A stretch of DNA of 64,000 nt from Manduca sexta (GCF_014839805.1 NC_051124.1:2666001-2730000); one strand, 5' to 3'; counted from the stretch's first letter, positions 22,606-35,187 are shown. Numbers and translations: made by a program. The notes: a model not told the origin generated them from the letters alone.

Positions 22606-24439
22606 GTACTTATACGTTTAAATTAATGTGTAGGAATATGATGTAAGGCTCTGAGTTAGGTATCCAGATTAGTAAATGTTATATACTCCTAGTATTTGTG
22701 GTCACCTTTTAGTCAAGGATTGGGTGGACAGGTCGGCACTGTCCTGAAGGTCGTAAGTTCGAGACTCGTTTGCTCCCTTTCTTAAGCAGATGTTTATCGG
22801 TACTAATTACTATTTAATAATGAATGTATGAATATCTACACTGTTTTGGTTTTAAAAATATGCCTATCGTAGGGTCAACAGATGATATAAAGCTATCTCT
22901 AATCATTTCTAAAATACTAAGAAACAATTGATTTTATGAAGTACGCTCAGACCTACTTATTTATCAAATTGCAAGAAGTCTTTATCAGTCACTGCTCTTC
23001 AAAATAAACTTCCTAGGTTTTTGATTAAACTAAGTAATGGAATATAATATATATAATATAATTAATGGAATCTGTCTCATCCAATGACGTTGTCTCATTA
23101 TTGAGTAAATTTTATGGTAGAAATTTAATGTATTGAACTATTGAAGTCTGCCAAAATACATAAGGTACCTACTTATGTGACATAAAATATAATTTGAAAT
23201 GTGTTAATTTATTTAAACGTACTTTAACTAGGTAATATGGAACCAATTGGGCCCGAAAAACAATAACTACCCACGTTACGATGTAAAAACCCTGATTAAT
23301 GGGATAAGAAAGAATTTTTATAGTGTTCTTAACATAAAATTCGCGTCGTCGGCTTTAAAATAAATGATTTTTATTGGCCGCCATTTTAGTATTAACTGCC
23401 GATGTTTCACAATTTGCACTTATAACCTATAAAAGTGTTACGCCATTTTTCGGTAAATGTTTTTTGCAGTTGTTATTTAAGATGTCCACCGGGTGGAATT
23501 AATTGTAGACCAAATGTTATATGAAGTATTGTTATAGAAAAGCCTAAAGCCACGGCATCTTATAATAAATGAAAATAATAAAATTATATCACAATATGAT
23601 TGATACTTATCTTACAAGTTGCGACACAACTTAACCCGGATTACTTCTTTATCTCAAGATTTTTATATTTACTCAGAGAATAGTTGCAAGACAGGTTCCA
23701 AGCTATAATTAAAAAACAATTATCTAACTATTGCATGTTAATCTGGAAATTACTTTATCCTTTGACAATGATTTTCCTTTCTGTAAAAATATAATGTTTT
23801 TGGTTTAAGTCGTAATTATTAATTGATATCTATGATTAAGAGAAGCCCCAATGGTAATTTGTAATGTAGTTTGACAAGTAGGCAAATATTTGCATTCGAA
23901 TTTTATTTTAAATCTAGTGTTGGTTTAAACTGAACTCAAATACATTCTTATTGGGTCGGATAAGCTGTAAAAATGCAAAGACGTAGGTTCGCAGGTATCC
24001 CTCGAGTGATTTACAGAGGCGGATATCCACATCCCTAAAAACTAAAGGTCCTCCATGTTATAATTTCATTGTCGATTAGAAAATTTACAATGAACTACTT
24101 TAAGTACATACTATTTAAATGCAATTTAATCCTTTGGTGGGTACCACGCAATTCTGAGATGGCCACGAATGAAGTTCACCCATGCCTAAATAATCACAAC
24201 CCAATAATCATAAATCATAACAAAGAGGAAGCAATGTATCGATTCTTTGTTCGATTAATTTATGCTCAAGTTAACGGAAAACCTCTCAAGCATCGTAATG
24301 GGCCGACAAAAGGTATTGTTCAGTGCGCACCTCACTAGTCGTCTCCACTGGTTCGCGAATTACTCGAACGCAATTATTATCCTCGTTCGATTATCGAAAG
24401 GAAATGAGCCAATAATAGTTTGCTGACAATTGAAGTCCG

Positions 24440-24446
24440 TATATAA
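24440..24446 (+). promoter_or_regulatory. TATA box of the single-domain Kazal gene
   Basis: TATATAA 68 bp before the ATG at 24514, leaving a 5' UTR of about 40 bp. Confidence 0.55.
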
Positions 24447-24513
24447 CACTAGGTTGTGATGTTATCTTGAGCTCTTACTGGCTGCCTGCACTAGTGTACT
24501 TGCTTCCTTTGCC

Positions 24514-27500
24514 ATGAGTTTAAAAGTTGGTGAGTATGCAATTGTCTTAAAAAATATTTTATTTTTAATTCGAAGTTTAACTCGTATCATTTTTTTCTGC
24601 AACATTTTCGTATTACTTAAAAAGTGTTTTATTTTCTTTTAAATAGATGTGGCTATTTATATTTAAATTTGGAAGTACAGTGTTGCAACACACGGAGTCA
24701 AGACCAACCCAAAAACCCAAACTTTAGAATCTTGGAAAACAGACGATGAAAACTTTGATTAATGTTTTAAATTTTTGTGGGATATCAACAAAAAAGGTGT
24801 CCTTATTGTTAGAAATCAAGCTTTATTTTTAATTATAATTAAGACATTATAACAACTACTTTTTATTATCATAATCCGGTGCGGTAAAACCCCTACATCA
24901 ATCTTTTTTAATATTTTTCCCTCTATAAATGGGAATGCATAAATGTTTTGTTCTGTATAGTATTCCCAAGGGGTACATAGAGGTGTAATTAACATCCCGA
25001 GTCCCAAGGGTTCACGGAGGTTATTTCCGCCCTAGTATACAGGGCTAACGCATGGTATCATAATTCATAACTTAGTTTTTCCATCACAATGCATTGTAGG
25101 CTATTTAGAACAATAGTTTTCGACTTTTTATAATGAGTACGCGATTCAATAATAAGTATAAGCCTAGTGACCCAACTTGGATCATTGTAAATCAGCGATT
25201 TGGCATTTCTTTTTCTACTCAGGTCATAAAAGCAGAATGAAAAAAGTTCGCTAAGCAATGAAAAATAAACAAACAAGCTACTACTAAAATCAGGAAGTGT
25301 AGAAACTGCAACTTTTATTTTGAATTTTCGTTGGTTTGTGTCTGCGTTCCTCTAAGCTAGACTGCCCTTTCTCTTGAGTTGTACCAGGGCAACTCTCATA
25401 TTTCTTTACCTGCCTATGTCATGAAAAGTTTTTTTTACAAATACATTTTCCAAATACAAAATTTACATTATATGATATAGGGTACCAAACTTTATCATCT
25501 TTCGCTCAATATCATTCTTAAACGCAAAGCGCAATCGTCACAAAAGCATAAGATGTGCAACATTGTAGGAAGTAACCATGTAAGGAAAATAAACAAATAT
25601 GCATCAAGCGGGTTTTTTAAGATAAAAATGTAAATCCACATAGCGATGCGGGAATTTAGGTGGGCAATGCGCGGGTCGTTGTATTTAACATTGCGTAAAA
25701 GCAAATGGCAATGAGGTTTGGAACAGTCAGTCGGGAGGCGGCGCTTTTGGAAACGAAATGAATCATTGCACTCAGATTTTTGGTATGATCATTTTATTTA
25801 ATTACATAAGGAGTTTGCTAGACGTTTTATAATATTTTTTATGGAGATTAGTATTTCCCGAATAAAAATATCGAAATTCAAAGATGACGTGATTAAAAAA
25901 AATAATTTTTAACGTGCGAACATAACTTTAACGGTTCACCTCAACTGAGACTTTCATTTGTTATTCTTTCAATTTCTTAAAAAATATTTAGAATTAACCT
26001 CTTTAAAATTATTTAGCTACATTAATTGATATTTTGTAGTTTTTAGAAAAGTTGTGCATTTATGCCACTTTATATAGTAATATTTAAAGCGAGTGAATCT
26101 GAATAAGTTTCTTCAAGCCTCTACGAGCTTTCATAACAATTGTTTCGCGGGGATTGCCGCTAATACGAATTTGGTTTGGCCTTAAAACTCCATTAACGTT
26201 GATTTTCTATGAGTTTGCAATAAATTTCGTAAGTGTTTCGGTGTTCCCAAATGTGAAAGGTGAAGCTGATTCAATTTAGAATTTCCAAAAAAATGATATT
26301 TCACAGAACAGATGCCTTTAATATTCCGCAAAAGTTAACTTAGAAACAATTGTTTCGAATTGTCTCTGAACGTAGATGTTTTTTAGAAATATTAGTGTAT
26401 GAAACATGTTACATTTACCGATTTTCAATAACTGCAACTTACAAATAGAGCTGCTATAGGTAGCAACCTTCCCCGGTGTAAACCGGAGTTTCTGAGTATA
26501 GAAAGAACATCTATGGGATACGGATTTAAAAAAAAACCTGGAGGTAAAATAGACCTCCTCCACTTCACTACCCACTTCAAGAAGGTAACAACTCTACTTA
26601 TAAGTAACTTACAAAACAACTTATGCTTTTAATGCACGCCTATCGTCTCATTAAGAATGGTGAAACGACGCCTCCTGGAATTTCTGATAGATGGGACATC
26701 TGCAAAAAGCAGGGCTTGTAGCATATATTAAGATGATTGCGACTATTAAGAAGTTTAAACAGTTTAAGACTGAATGTATCATGTTTACCTCCGACTATAT
26801 CTAGTGGTAGTGTTCGGTAACACATTAAGACTACAGCATTCTTAAAATGTTGTAACCCTTCCTTATAATTATGTGATGGGTGTGAATTGTTTTTTTGCTT
26901 GTAACGTTATTCTGGTTGCTTGTTTATGTGCAAGAATTCACCCAGATAATGCTCTCTATTCCTGTCGCCAAACATTTGTGTGCTAGCAGTTTTAAACTAG
27001 TTTGGCAGATATCGCAGCTTGTGTAATTCCAGAACATTATGATATATTTTTATGTCATAGGATACCAGAAGCATGCTTGTAGTGTTAGCTGGGTCTATAT
27101 TTTTCCGCAGTTATGGATCATATTTAACTGATTGCGTCATACTTAAGTATATCATTATTGTTGCACATTTATTGATTCTGTAGAAAATACCTCACCCTAG
27201 AAATCTGCTTTTTTGAAGTGCCAATTTTTTCACTAGTAGATAGTATTTTTAAACTATTTGTGAAGGTGGGTATCATTTTTCAAACTACACTGTATAAAAT
27301 AAATAATTTATGCCGAAGCGTTTGTATGTTAGTTGTTATGGAGTTAGAAATCATTTCAGAACCATTATCGTAAAACGCCCTTAAGTAAAATAAGTGTGAA
27401 GTAATAAAAAATAATTTAAAATCATTCTTATTGTCTTAATGTGTCCTTGGAATGCGACGGAACTTAATTCACATAGTTACTGAGTTGTTGTGACGGAAAA

Positions 27501-29915
27501 TTGTTTAAGTCATACTCATTGCTTTTGAACAATAAATATTCACACGTCTCACAGAGTTGTGTTGTATTTTTTCGTATAAATTAATGTTATAGTATGATAT
27601 TGTTTTCTTTAGAAGTAGTATAGCATCTTAGTCAGGGATATTTCGAAGTCTCTTTCTGCCTTTCTTCTTCGGGTAGTCATCACTTAAATTGCTAATGAAA
27701 GGCCGGTAGGTTAGCTAGGCTAGGGCTTGTGTCCTCACCGGTGAGGATTGCAACGCGTTATCCTTTTATTTCCCCCTACCTACCAATCCGAGCTGGCTAC
27801 CTTGTTTTACCTTATGCCTGACGCGTGATAATTAATTAATAATTTGTGATAATTAATTTTCTTGTGTAATTTTATTTTATATCATTATACCCATCTAATG
27901 GCAACATAAGGTCAGTGGACCATGAGGTCCTAGATTAGAAACTCTAGTCGGGCAACATTTGGCGGATTTTCGTATACAGTTTCTTGGGATTGGATCCTCT
28001 TACAGAGGGTTGACGTAAGTGACAAGGCAATTCGTAATAACTATACCAAATCCGTCGACCCAGCATTCGGATGGAATACACGCAAATGAGAAAAGAACGT
28101 TGAACGTATCACTCAAACTATAGACTATAATATGTGACTTACATATTTTTATATACCATATAAATCGCTGTAATATGAAACGGATACTAAAAATAAGGAG
28201 TAACATTCGATTGTACCCTTAATTAATTTTATTATACAACTGAAAATAACTTATATTACCACAAATATACCAGTTTCTACTGTAATTTGTAACAGTTTTA
28301 ATAATTAGCATTTTCTAATAGATAGGTACCTTCATTATCTATTCAGTAGATAATGCTGGTAGGCGTAATGAAATACTTGAAAGTACTACGTTCTACCTAC
28401 TGTTTATGATAATGGTAATTTGATGAAGTGTTTAAGGTCGGCCATTGTCCTCACAATGAAAACAAATTACTGTTCTGTAGTGGTGCTAAAAAAATTGCCT
28501 GAAGCATTTTTTTTTATTGCTGTTTGAATGATCGATGGGCTTGCCGTTCACCTGACGGCAAGCGATGTGAATACCCATAAAAAGTAGAAACACCATCCAA
28601 CATCTTGAATTACGAAGTATTGTTTGGTATTCCACTGCACTCGCCATCCTGAGACATGAGGTGTTAAGTCACATTATGTCCAGTTACACTAGCTATAATG
28701 TCCTTCAAACCGGAACCCAACAATGACTGCACACTGATGCTTGCCGGTCGAAATAGACATTGCGGACTCTCACATAATATGAGAGACCTCCACGATTAAG
28801 CACATTCACCGATGGCGTTCCTTCTAAAGCGTAATCGTGATTTTGATCGCGCTTTCTGCCAAAATGCTAATGTAATCGATATAATAATATCAGCCCTGTA
28901 TTATATACTTGCCCACTGCTGAGCACGGGCCTCCTCTACTACTGAGAGGGATTAGGCCTTAGTCCACCACGCTGGCCTAGTGCGGATTGGTAGACTTCAC
29001 ACACCTTCGAAATTCCTATAGAGAACTTCTCGGAAGTGCAGGTTTCCTCACGATGTTTTCCTTCACCGTTAAAGCGAACGATAAATTCACAAAGAATACA
29101 CACGTGATTTTTTAGAAAAGTCAGAGGTGTGTGCCCTTGGGATTTGAACCTGCGGACATTCGTCTCGGCAGACCGTTCCACACCCAACTAGGCTATCGCC
29201 GCCGTTGTAATCGATATACTTATTTGTAATAACAGTTAACTAATATTGCCCTCGCTTTGGACAACCGAATCTATCTACGAGATAGATACGTATACTATAA
29301 ATAGTTACGCAAATCCCGGATTTTTACCAAATATGTACAATAGACATAACTGATAGATATTTGTTTTCATCCAATATTCAATATAAAGGTACATCAGCAA
29401 AGTTTGTAATACTTTTTAATTTTTACAAATTACCATTTTTGACGCCGTCGGTGGCGTATTGCGTACGAGTTACGACTACTATGCTAAGGTTTTAGATTCT
29501 ATCCCGGATCAGGCTATTTTGGGATTTTTGGTAAATATCAGCCCGGTGTCCTGAATTGTGGCTGATTGATAGCAATAGGAACCCTCATTACATGAGATGT
29601 ATTATAATAGCTGGTGAAATGTAGATTCGTTACACCTTTGTCTACACTAGAAAAAGGCATAAGTCGTAATGATCTTTATGTACACATTTTAACTCTTTTC
29701 CAGTGTTCCTACTGTCTCTGGTGGCGATGGTTTGCGCGAAAAGCTTTTCGCCGCATTCCTGCCCCTGCGCCAAGATATACATACCGTTGTGTGCGTCCAA
29801 TATGATGACATACAACAACATCTGCGAATACCAGTGCGTAGCCAGGCAGTACGAAGCGACGTACCACAAGGAGCTCAAAGTGCTCCACCAAGGGAGATGC
29901 GATGGCAAAGATTAA
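24514..29915 (+). CDS. Secreted single-domain Kazal-type inhibitor (atypical)
   Basis: Exon 1 coding 24514-24529 (ATG AGT TTA AAA GTT G, donor GTGAG) and exon 2 29704-29915 (acceptor TTTTCCAG) join in phase to give 75 residues. Residues 1-17 form a signal peptide (VVFLLSLVAMVCA); the mature part is one Kazal domain with six cysteines starting at Cys25. The usual CGSDG is replaced by CASNM, while the core TYNN, CEYQC and GRCDGKD are kept. The P1 position is Lys29, suggesting a trypsin-like target. The gene shares with the five-domain Kazal gene at 9.9 kb a first exon of exactly 16 coding nucleotides and a phase-1 intron inside the signal peptide. The two are divergently oriented, so an old duplication is likely. 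The 5.2-kb intron carries a LINE tail, a full SINE and a tRNA-like repeat. Ordinary role: extracellular protease control; exact target unknown. Confidence 0.85.
28507..28803 (-). mobile_element. LINE 3' tail in Kazal intron
   Basis: Reverse copy of the family at 20088-20395: poly-T start, TTGCCGTTCACCTGACGGCA, GGTATTCCACTGCACTCGCC, GTCCAGTTACACTAGC, ending near CTCTCACATAATATGAGAGA. No coding. Confidence 0.65.
28884..29205 (-). mobile_element. Complete tRNA-derived SINE (322 bp) in Kazal intron
   Basis: Minus strand starts GGCGGCGATAGCCTAGTTGG (box A) with box B AGGTTCAAATCCC about 50 bp on, a conserved middle (GAAGGAAAACATCGTGAGGA), and tail CAGCAGTGGGCAAGTATATA ending in GATATTATTA. It is flanked by a 13-bp target duplication, TGTAATCGATATA (28871-28883 and 29206-29218). 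It is the reference copy for the fragments at 4.0, 8.2 and 22.3 kb. Confidence 0.88.
29447..29600 (+). mobile_element. tRNA-like repeat fragment in Kazal intron
   Basis: Degraded: GGTGGCGTATTGCGTACGAG, CTATCCCGGATCAGG, then TTTTGGTAAATATCAGCCCG, as in the repeat at 21915. It lies 100 bp before the second Kazal exon. Confidence 0.45.
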
Positions 29916-32785
29916 TCTATATTTAAGGTAATTATTGGCATATAAGTAGCTATTATTTTATTTTAAAAAAACAATTGACAGTCGCGGGAAAGTCAAATAC
30001 GCAATTTCGTTTACTTGGACTTATTTTATTAAAATAAAACATTTTTTCGGATTTTATCGCGGTTCTTATATTATAATTTTCTCCCGATATTTCGATGACT
30101 TCGCAACCTTCGTGGTCACGGGGCGGAGGTGCTGATCATCCGAAAATTCAGTTACAATTTGTACCTACATTTTAGTTATACATTTTTTTAAATTCTTAGC
30201 TGTTGGTGGTTCGAAAATTATAATATAAAAACCGTGGTAAAATCTGCAAATAGTTTTATTTTAATTTCTAACATAAGAAATCATTACACTCATTTTAGTT
30301 ATTTTGGTTTAAAAACCACAGTACCTTAATCGATTTTGAGACACATTTCTATTATAAATAATTAAAAAAAAAATTTTTTTTACATCGGTTAATACGTCAC
30401 TGATTTCTGAAGTACTTAACAAACATAAAAAAATACAAGTATAATTGAGGACCTCTTCCTTTTTTGAAGTCGGTTAATACATTTTATTGAGGTTATATTT
30501 GAAAGGTTATATTTAGAGTCTATATTGCATTAACTGCAGTAAGTATCTATACAATCGTTGGCTCGGTGGCTTAGGCTGGGCCGATGTGGGTTCAAACCCC
30601 CGGTGTGGCAGTGATATTAGTTTTCCTGTTTGGTCTTATCTGCGAGTCTGGAATTCGTGTAGTAAATAGTAATAGCCTTACCCGAATTACATTGTCTAAC
30701 ATTTTTTATTTTAATACAGCTATGGAAACATAGATTTAATAAAACCTCTCTCTGCCTTTGAAAATGGAATGAGCCTAAAGGGTAGTGTTTATGTATATTA
30801 ATGTTTTTTTAAATCTATATTCATTACAATTATAAGTAGCATAAATTCAATTCGAGACTACCCGTTTTAGAGCTCCGATAATTTGCACATTAGTGCGCTT
30901 CTGAAGTTCGGAGAATAGGAATGCAATTATAAGTATCTTTAATTGAGTAAAATTTAAACGTAATAATGTATATTTTATTGTATTAATAAACAAAACTGTA
31001 TAAACTTGACGATGCAGTAAGTGCGAACGCGATCGAAGCGAGGTTAAGTTTACGTTTAACAAGTTCTTTAGTTCAAGGAAAACAAACTTAAAATCATATT
31101 AATGATGTTTGTACAATTTTAATTTTTTTATCTTAAATAATAACAACTAAATTTGCTTATTTTGATAAAACCACGAATACTGCCTTCTATTTTTAAATGT
31201 TTGAATAAATTTCACATTCAAAGATAAAACAAAGGTAATGAAAGATTAATAAATAATAGAAATGTCGTCCTAGTTTGCCGCAATCTGGGGAACGCTAGAA
31301 GGTCGCATAATATTACTTATTGTAGGTATAACCTCAAGAAAACACGCACTGGCTATAAATAACATTCCGCCATTATTAACATTTGAAAACCCATTGTAAT
31401 TATTGATTTATATGCAGTGATAAGGCTAAAATACTTCCACATGAACCTTATTCTATTTTCAAATGTTGAATATTAAGTTTTATTTTTTTCTTAAATTACT
31501 AAATACTTTGCCGGAATATGTATAAAAGTGGTTATGAGAGATTCATAGTCAAATTAGTTTTCAAAATGCCATTAATGAGAGAAATTGAGTTATTGTTGTG
31601 ATGATTTATGTTTTTATTAATCTATGTGTTTATTGTTTCAGTTTTTATTTATTTACTACGCATCGCATTTGGAATCAATGATTCGGCTTTACATATAGCA
31701 TAAAAATTTATCTACAGATCCCTATCAAATTATAACGAGAAATTGATTAAACATTCCGTCATCACTGAAAAGTTGAAGTGCTAAGAGCGCCATCTAGTGT
31801 CGTTGTACTGAAACTGTTCACAATAAAATATCATAAAAAATAAAAATAGTTTTATTTATTCATGGATACTTTGCGTTATTCATTGTGATATATTAAACAT
31901 AAAATATAAACCATCATTTGATGTATTATCACACGGGTGGATAATATTTAACTGTCAATATAATTTTCTTAGCTCAATAAATAATTAATTAACAACAATT
32001 TTATTGTTGGGTATACAATAAGATTTGTTATTTAAAAAACAATATTTCATAACCTCATACCCTGTTTTATTCTCAAATAAGAACTAATTTGACATTATGT
32101 CAATATTGATATAAAACAAATATAAAAACTGTACATCAGGTACCTCATGTCAATGTACCACCTCTACATAATTATTTTATAATGAAAACAACAAAATAAT
32201 CTATTGTAATAATCAATAGGTATGCAGCCAGTTCTTGTAAACTTAATTTTAAGTTATATATTATTTCTATTAATTTACAACATTGATAATAATGTACTAT
32301 GTATTAGATCTGGCGTTCTGAACACTCACTATGTTCATCTGAAGTGTACTGCAATCTGGTATTGGTGGCTATTTTTCTTATACTCTACTTAAAGCGCTTT
32401 AGCACTGCATGTTAAAGAAGTTTGGTTAGACAATGATTTTTTACATTCTGCAGCGAACTTTAGTTCCAACTCCAGATTTTAAACAAATAGTTTATATAGA
32501 TGTTCATGTCAATAGAATATATGTCAATGGCTTATAACATTAAATTATGTTACATAATTTGTTGATAACTAAATGAAGTAGGTAAGTTGGTACTTATTTA
32601 AAAAAAAATCACATCATTAACACTACTTCTGTGAAATCAAATGAAAATTATTTTATATAATTATTTATTTTATATTATTATTATATAATACATAATGTAC
32701 TTGGTGCTACAAAAATCAACCCCACTGTGATTTAGTTATACTAAAGAAGACTAAAGTAATATTAATACTAAAAATATATCCACAG
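29916..32785. other. Intergenic, Kazal to Nudix, no gene seen
   Basis: Holds a MITE (30024-30270), a tRNA-like fragment near 30560-30680 (GTGGGTTCAAACCCCCGG), and otherwise AT-rich unique sequence. The right end contains the 3' UTR of the minus-strand Nudix gene, with a minus-strand AATAAA near 32663. Confidence 0.55.
30024..30270. mobile_element. MITE with about 50-bp terminal inverted repeats
   Basis: The left end (ATTAAAATAAAAC, TTTATCGCGGTTCTTATATT, ATAATTTTC) is the inverted counterpart of the right end (GAAAATTATAATATAAAAACC, GTGGTAAAATCTG, GTTTTATTTTAAT) with a few mismatches. The centre holds CTTCGTGGTCACGGGGCGGA. It starts about 110 bp after the Kazal stop and may supply its polyadenylation signal (AATAAA near 30032). 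Confidence 0.7.
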
Positions 32786-33442
32786 CTACAGTTTAGATGG
32801 CATCAGTTCATCCATCAAATATTTTTTCCTTGTAAAATCAACTTTATAAACGTCACTTGGCAAGAAACACTGAAGAAAAAAATGAGTGATTATGCCAGTA
32901 ATACCCCAAATCTTATGTTGTGCGCCCAAAAACACTGGTGTCATGAGATTTTCATACTCAAATGATGCATGGTTGTTCACATCACAAAATGTACTCATTG
33001 GAACCGTGAATATCTCTTCAACCTCGTCAGCGTTGCGCTGCAGTTTGCTAAAAGAATAATTTTGTATGAGACCAACCACAGGCGTGATTATAATATCTCT
33101 ATTCCTGCCTTGAATTTTATTCATTTTGCCCCAAATATCCACACTTTCCCGCGGCACCCCGATCTCTTCTTCAGTTTCTCTGAGCGCTGTCTCAAACACA
33201 GTTTCACTTTTGTCCATTTTCCCTCCCGGAAACGATACTTGGCCACTATGATTGGTGAGATTTGATGACCGTAGCGTATAAAGGAGACATACCTCATTGT
33301 TTTGTACACATAACGGAACTAAAACAGCTGCTTCTGATTTAAAATTTATCCAATCCTTGACGAAAACAGGAACTTCTTTGAGTTTGGAGACGCATCTCTG
33401 TCGAGCGACGCTAGAAAGTAGCAATTCAGAAGCTAATGCCAT
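32786..33442 (-). CDS. Nudix hydrolase, CoA diphosphatase-like (NUDT7-like), peroxisomal SKL end
   Basis: Single-exon, 218 residues. Nudix enzymes of this subfamily cleave CoA and acyl-CoA to 3',5'-ADP derivatives and phosphopantetheine. Seen: LLYTLRSSNLTNHSGQVSFPGG (about residues 53-74), which fits the CoA-subfamily pattern just before the Nudix box; the box at 74-96 with G74, E80, R88-E89, E92-E93 and G95 all present, so metal binding should be intact. WGI.G near 180 is also typical. The C-terminus is PSKL, a canonical type-1 peroxisome targeting signal as in NUDT7. The ATG has a good context (AACCATGG). A paralogue of almost the same length lies head-to-head at 34471-35124. Subfamily is secure; substrate is inferred. 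Confidence 0.9.
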   Translation of the reverse strand: MALASELLLSSVARQRCVSKLKEVPVFVKDWINFKSEAAVLVPLCVQNNEVCLLYTLRSSNLTNHSGQVSFPGGKMDKSETVFETALRETEEEIGVPRESVDIWGKMNKIQGRNRDIIITPVVGLIQNYSFSKLQRNADEVEEIFTVPMSTFCDVNNHASFEYENLMTPVFLGAQHKIWGITGIITHFFLQCFLPSDVYKVDFTRKKYLMDELMPSKL

Positions 33443-34470
33443 GGTTACAGCGTTAATGCCTAGTTACTTTGATATCGTATATAATATTATAAGTAACACA
33501 TGTTTATTTGCAAAGATTTACTATTTTTTCATCGTACGACAACCGTACGACGAAAGTTAAAGTTCAAATTCCAAAAGAATCCATTTCCGCTAGGGAGTAA
33601 CTGCAGTGTCGATATTCTTATATCGATAAGGAGTATCCAAGGACAGGTTGTGACATCTTGTCAAATAGGACAGCGACATATTTTAACCAATTAATGATAA
33701 CTTTTGGAGCAAAAATTTGGTCAGTTCGGGTCTATAACTATACCATTTAATGTCTTTGTGAAATAGGAACTATTTAATTTTCTTTGTTAAATTTTTCAAT
33801 ACAACATTTCCATTTTATTTTTAAATTAAAACAAAGCTGGATTCCGAATTTAGTCGCGATTTTTAGCTTAATTTTTACTCCTGACATTCCAGGTGCTTTG
33901 CTAGCATTGATAAAAATTACTACTCCCTACCCAGTAAGAACAAATGAAATAAATGATTCTACAGATTCTTTAATAACTAGGAGAACAAAAAAGGAAAAGT
34001 AACATGTTATATAGATAAAATTTCATATGAGTTATAATATGAACCTTACATCGTTATGATACAAGGATTTTTTTATTAATGTTTTATCGATAGTTCTTGA
34101 GTGTTACTTCACTATATTGCCAAAAATTAGCAAGCCATCAGCTGTTGTGAACTGTTATCACTTCGATTCTTTACACGAAGCTTTTATATCTATCTAATAT
34201 CACCTTTAATGATAGATTATTTTCTGGATTCTCTTTTATAGTGAAATAATAAATCCATGGTTTATGTTACCATTACGTTATTAGTAATATAAAAAAAAAC
34301 TTGCTAACAACTGCTAAGTGTTAATAATTTCATTGGCAACTATGTAAGTACCTTGCTATTGTCATTTTGTCAGCTGTGAGCTGTCATTGTGATTATTGTA
34401 ATTTGGAATTTGGACATAAATTATTGTTGATTTATTATGAAAATTTACTGTGATATTATATAGTATAAAA
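33443..34470. promoter_or_regulatory. Shared divergent promoter region of the Nudix pair, with two DRE motifs
   Basis: 1,028 bp between the two start codons, no gene. It contains two perfect TATCGATA palindromes, at 33621-33628 (179 bp from the left ATG) and 34085-34092 (379 bp from the right ATG). TATCGATA is the DRE bound by DREF at many insect housekeeping promoters. No TATA box stands out at either side. Function is inferred from motif and position. Confidence 0.5.
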
Positions 34471-35124
34471 ATGTATGGTAAAATTACTTTTGGTATACAT
34501 AATATATTTTCATTCGCGTCACGTGAGCGTTGCATGACGAAACTGAAAAAAATATCTTTTTCTAAACAAAATCCAAAGCTTGAAGCCACAGCGTCTGTTT
34601 TAGTACCTCTTTGTCGCGTCGAGGGTGTACCTTCCCTGCTGTACACAGTAAGATCCTCTACTTTGCGAACAAACAGTGGCCAAGTATCGTTCCCCGGCGG
34701 AAAAACTGACAAGAATGAGACGGCCATAGAAACAGCGATTCGAGAGACCAGAGAAGAGATAGGGTTGTCGCCACAAAAGATAGAAGTATGGGGCGAAGGG
34801 TCCCCTGTACCAGGTCGGAACTTCAAAATAATGATTACCCCTGTAGTAGCATCAATTCAGGAGTTAAAGCCCCAGGACCTAAAGGTTAATACAAATGAAG
34901 TGTCAGAAGTGTTCACTGTACCAATTGAGACTTTATGTGATTCAAAGAACCAGTATTATACTCAGTTTAAAAATGGGTATATACTACCAGTCTTTGTTGC
35001 AGAGGAATATAAAATATGGGGGGTGACAGCATACATCACCCACTTATTTTTAAGTGGGATTTTATCAAAGGATGTTTACAAGAATGAATGGATTAAAAAG
35101 AAAATTGTTATTGACAATTTGTGA
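34471..35124 (+). CDS. Nudix hydrolase, CoA diphosphatase-like (NUDT8-like), no peroxisomal signal
   Basis: Single-exon, 217 residues from the ATG at 34471 (an upstream in-frame GTG at 34450 is not a likely start). Paralogue of the minus-strand neighbour: LLYTVRSSTLRTNSGQVSFPGG, Nudix box at 77-99 with G77, E83, R91-E92, E95-E96 and G98, followed by PGRNFKIMITPVVA and WGVTAYITH. It ends IVIDNL, so it lacks SKL. The N-terminal 36 residues are basic and serine-rich with a single acidic residue (MYGKITFG..NIFSFASRERCMTKLKK), resembling a mitochondrial presequence, as expected for NUDT8. Localisation is inference. Polyadenylation follows within 70 bp. It is convergent with Clic. Confidence 0.9.
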   Translation: MYGKITFGIHNIFSFASRERCMTKLKKISFSKQNPKLEATASVLVPLCRVEGVPSLLYTVRSSTLRTNSGQVSFPGGKTDKNETAIETAIRETREEIGLSPQKIEVWGEGSPVPGRNFKIMITPVVASIQELKPQDLKVNTNEVSEVFTVPIETLCDSKNQYYTQFKNGYILPVFVAEEYKIWGVTAYITHLFLSGILSKDVYKNEWIKKKIVIDNL

Positions 35125-35187
35125 AATATTATATTCTAAATCAACTTAGTACAATTTTGTAAATATTATTGTTATATTTATTACATG

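Larger units (their letters stand above)
12750..24430. other. Long intergenic region between two divergent Kazal genes
   Basis: About 11.7 kb with no supportable host gene. Contents recognised: RTE relic (14060-14612) and another RTE tail near 15140-15245, Helitrons (16202-17146, 18544-18731), LINE tail (20088-20395), an RTE-like tail near 21665-21760, tRNA-like repeat (21915-22050), paired CRE-like sites (22118-22165) and a degraded SINE (22245-22605). Short ORFs elsewhere show no domains or splice context. Confidence 0.6.

Noticed and set aside
34450..34470. Upstream GTG start for the right-hand Nudix gene
   Set aside because: Not an ATG; the in-frame ATG at 34471 gives a protein of the same length as the paralogue.
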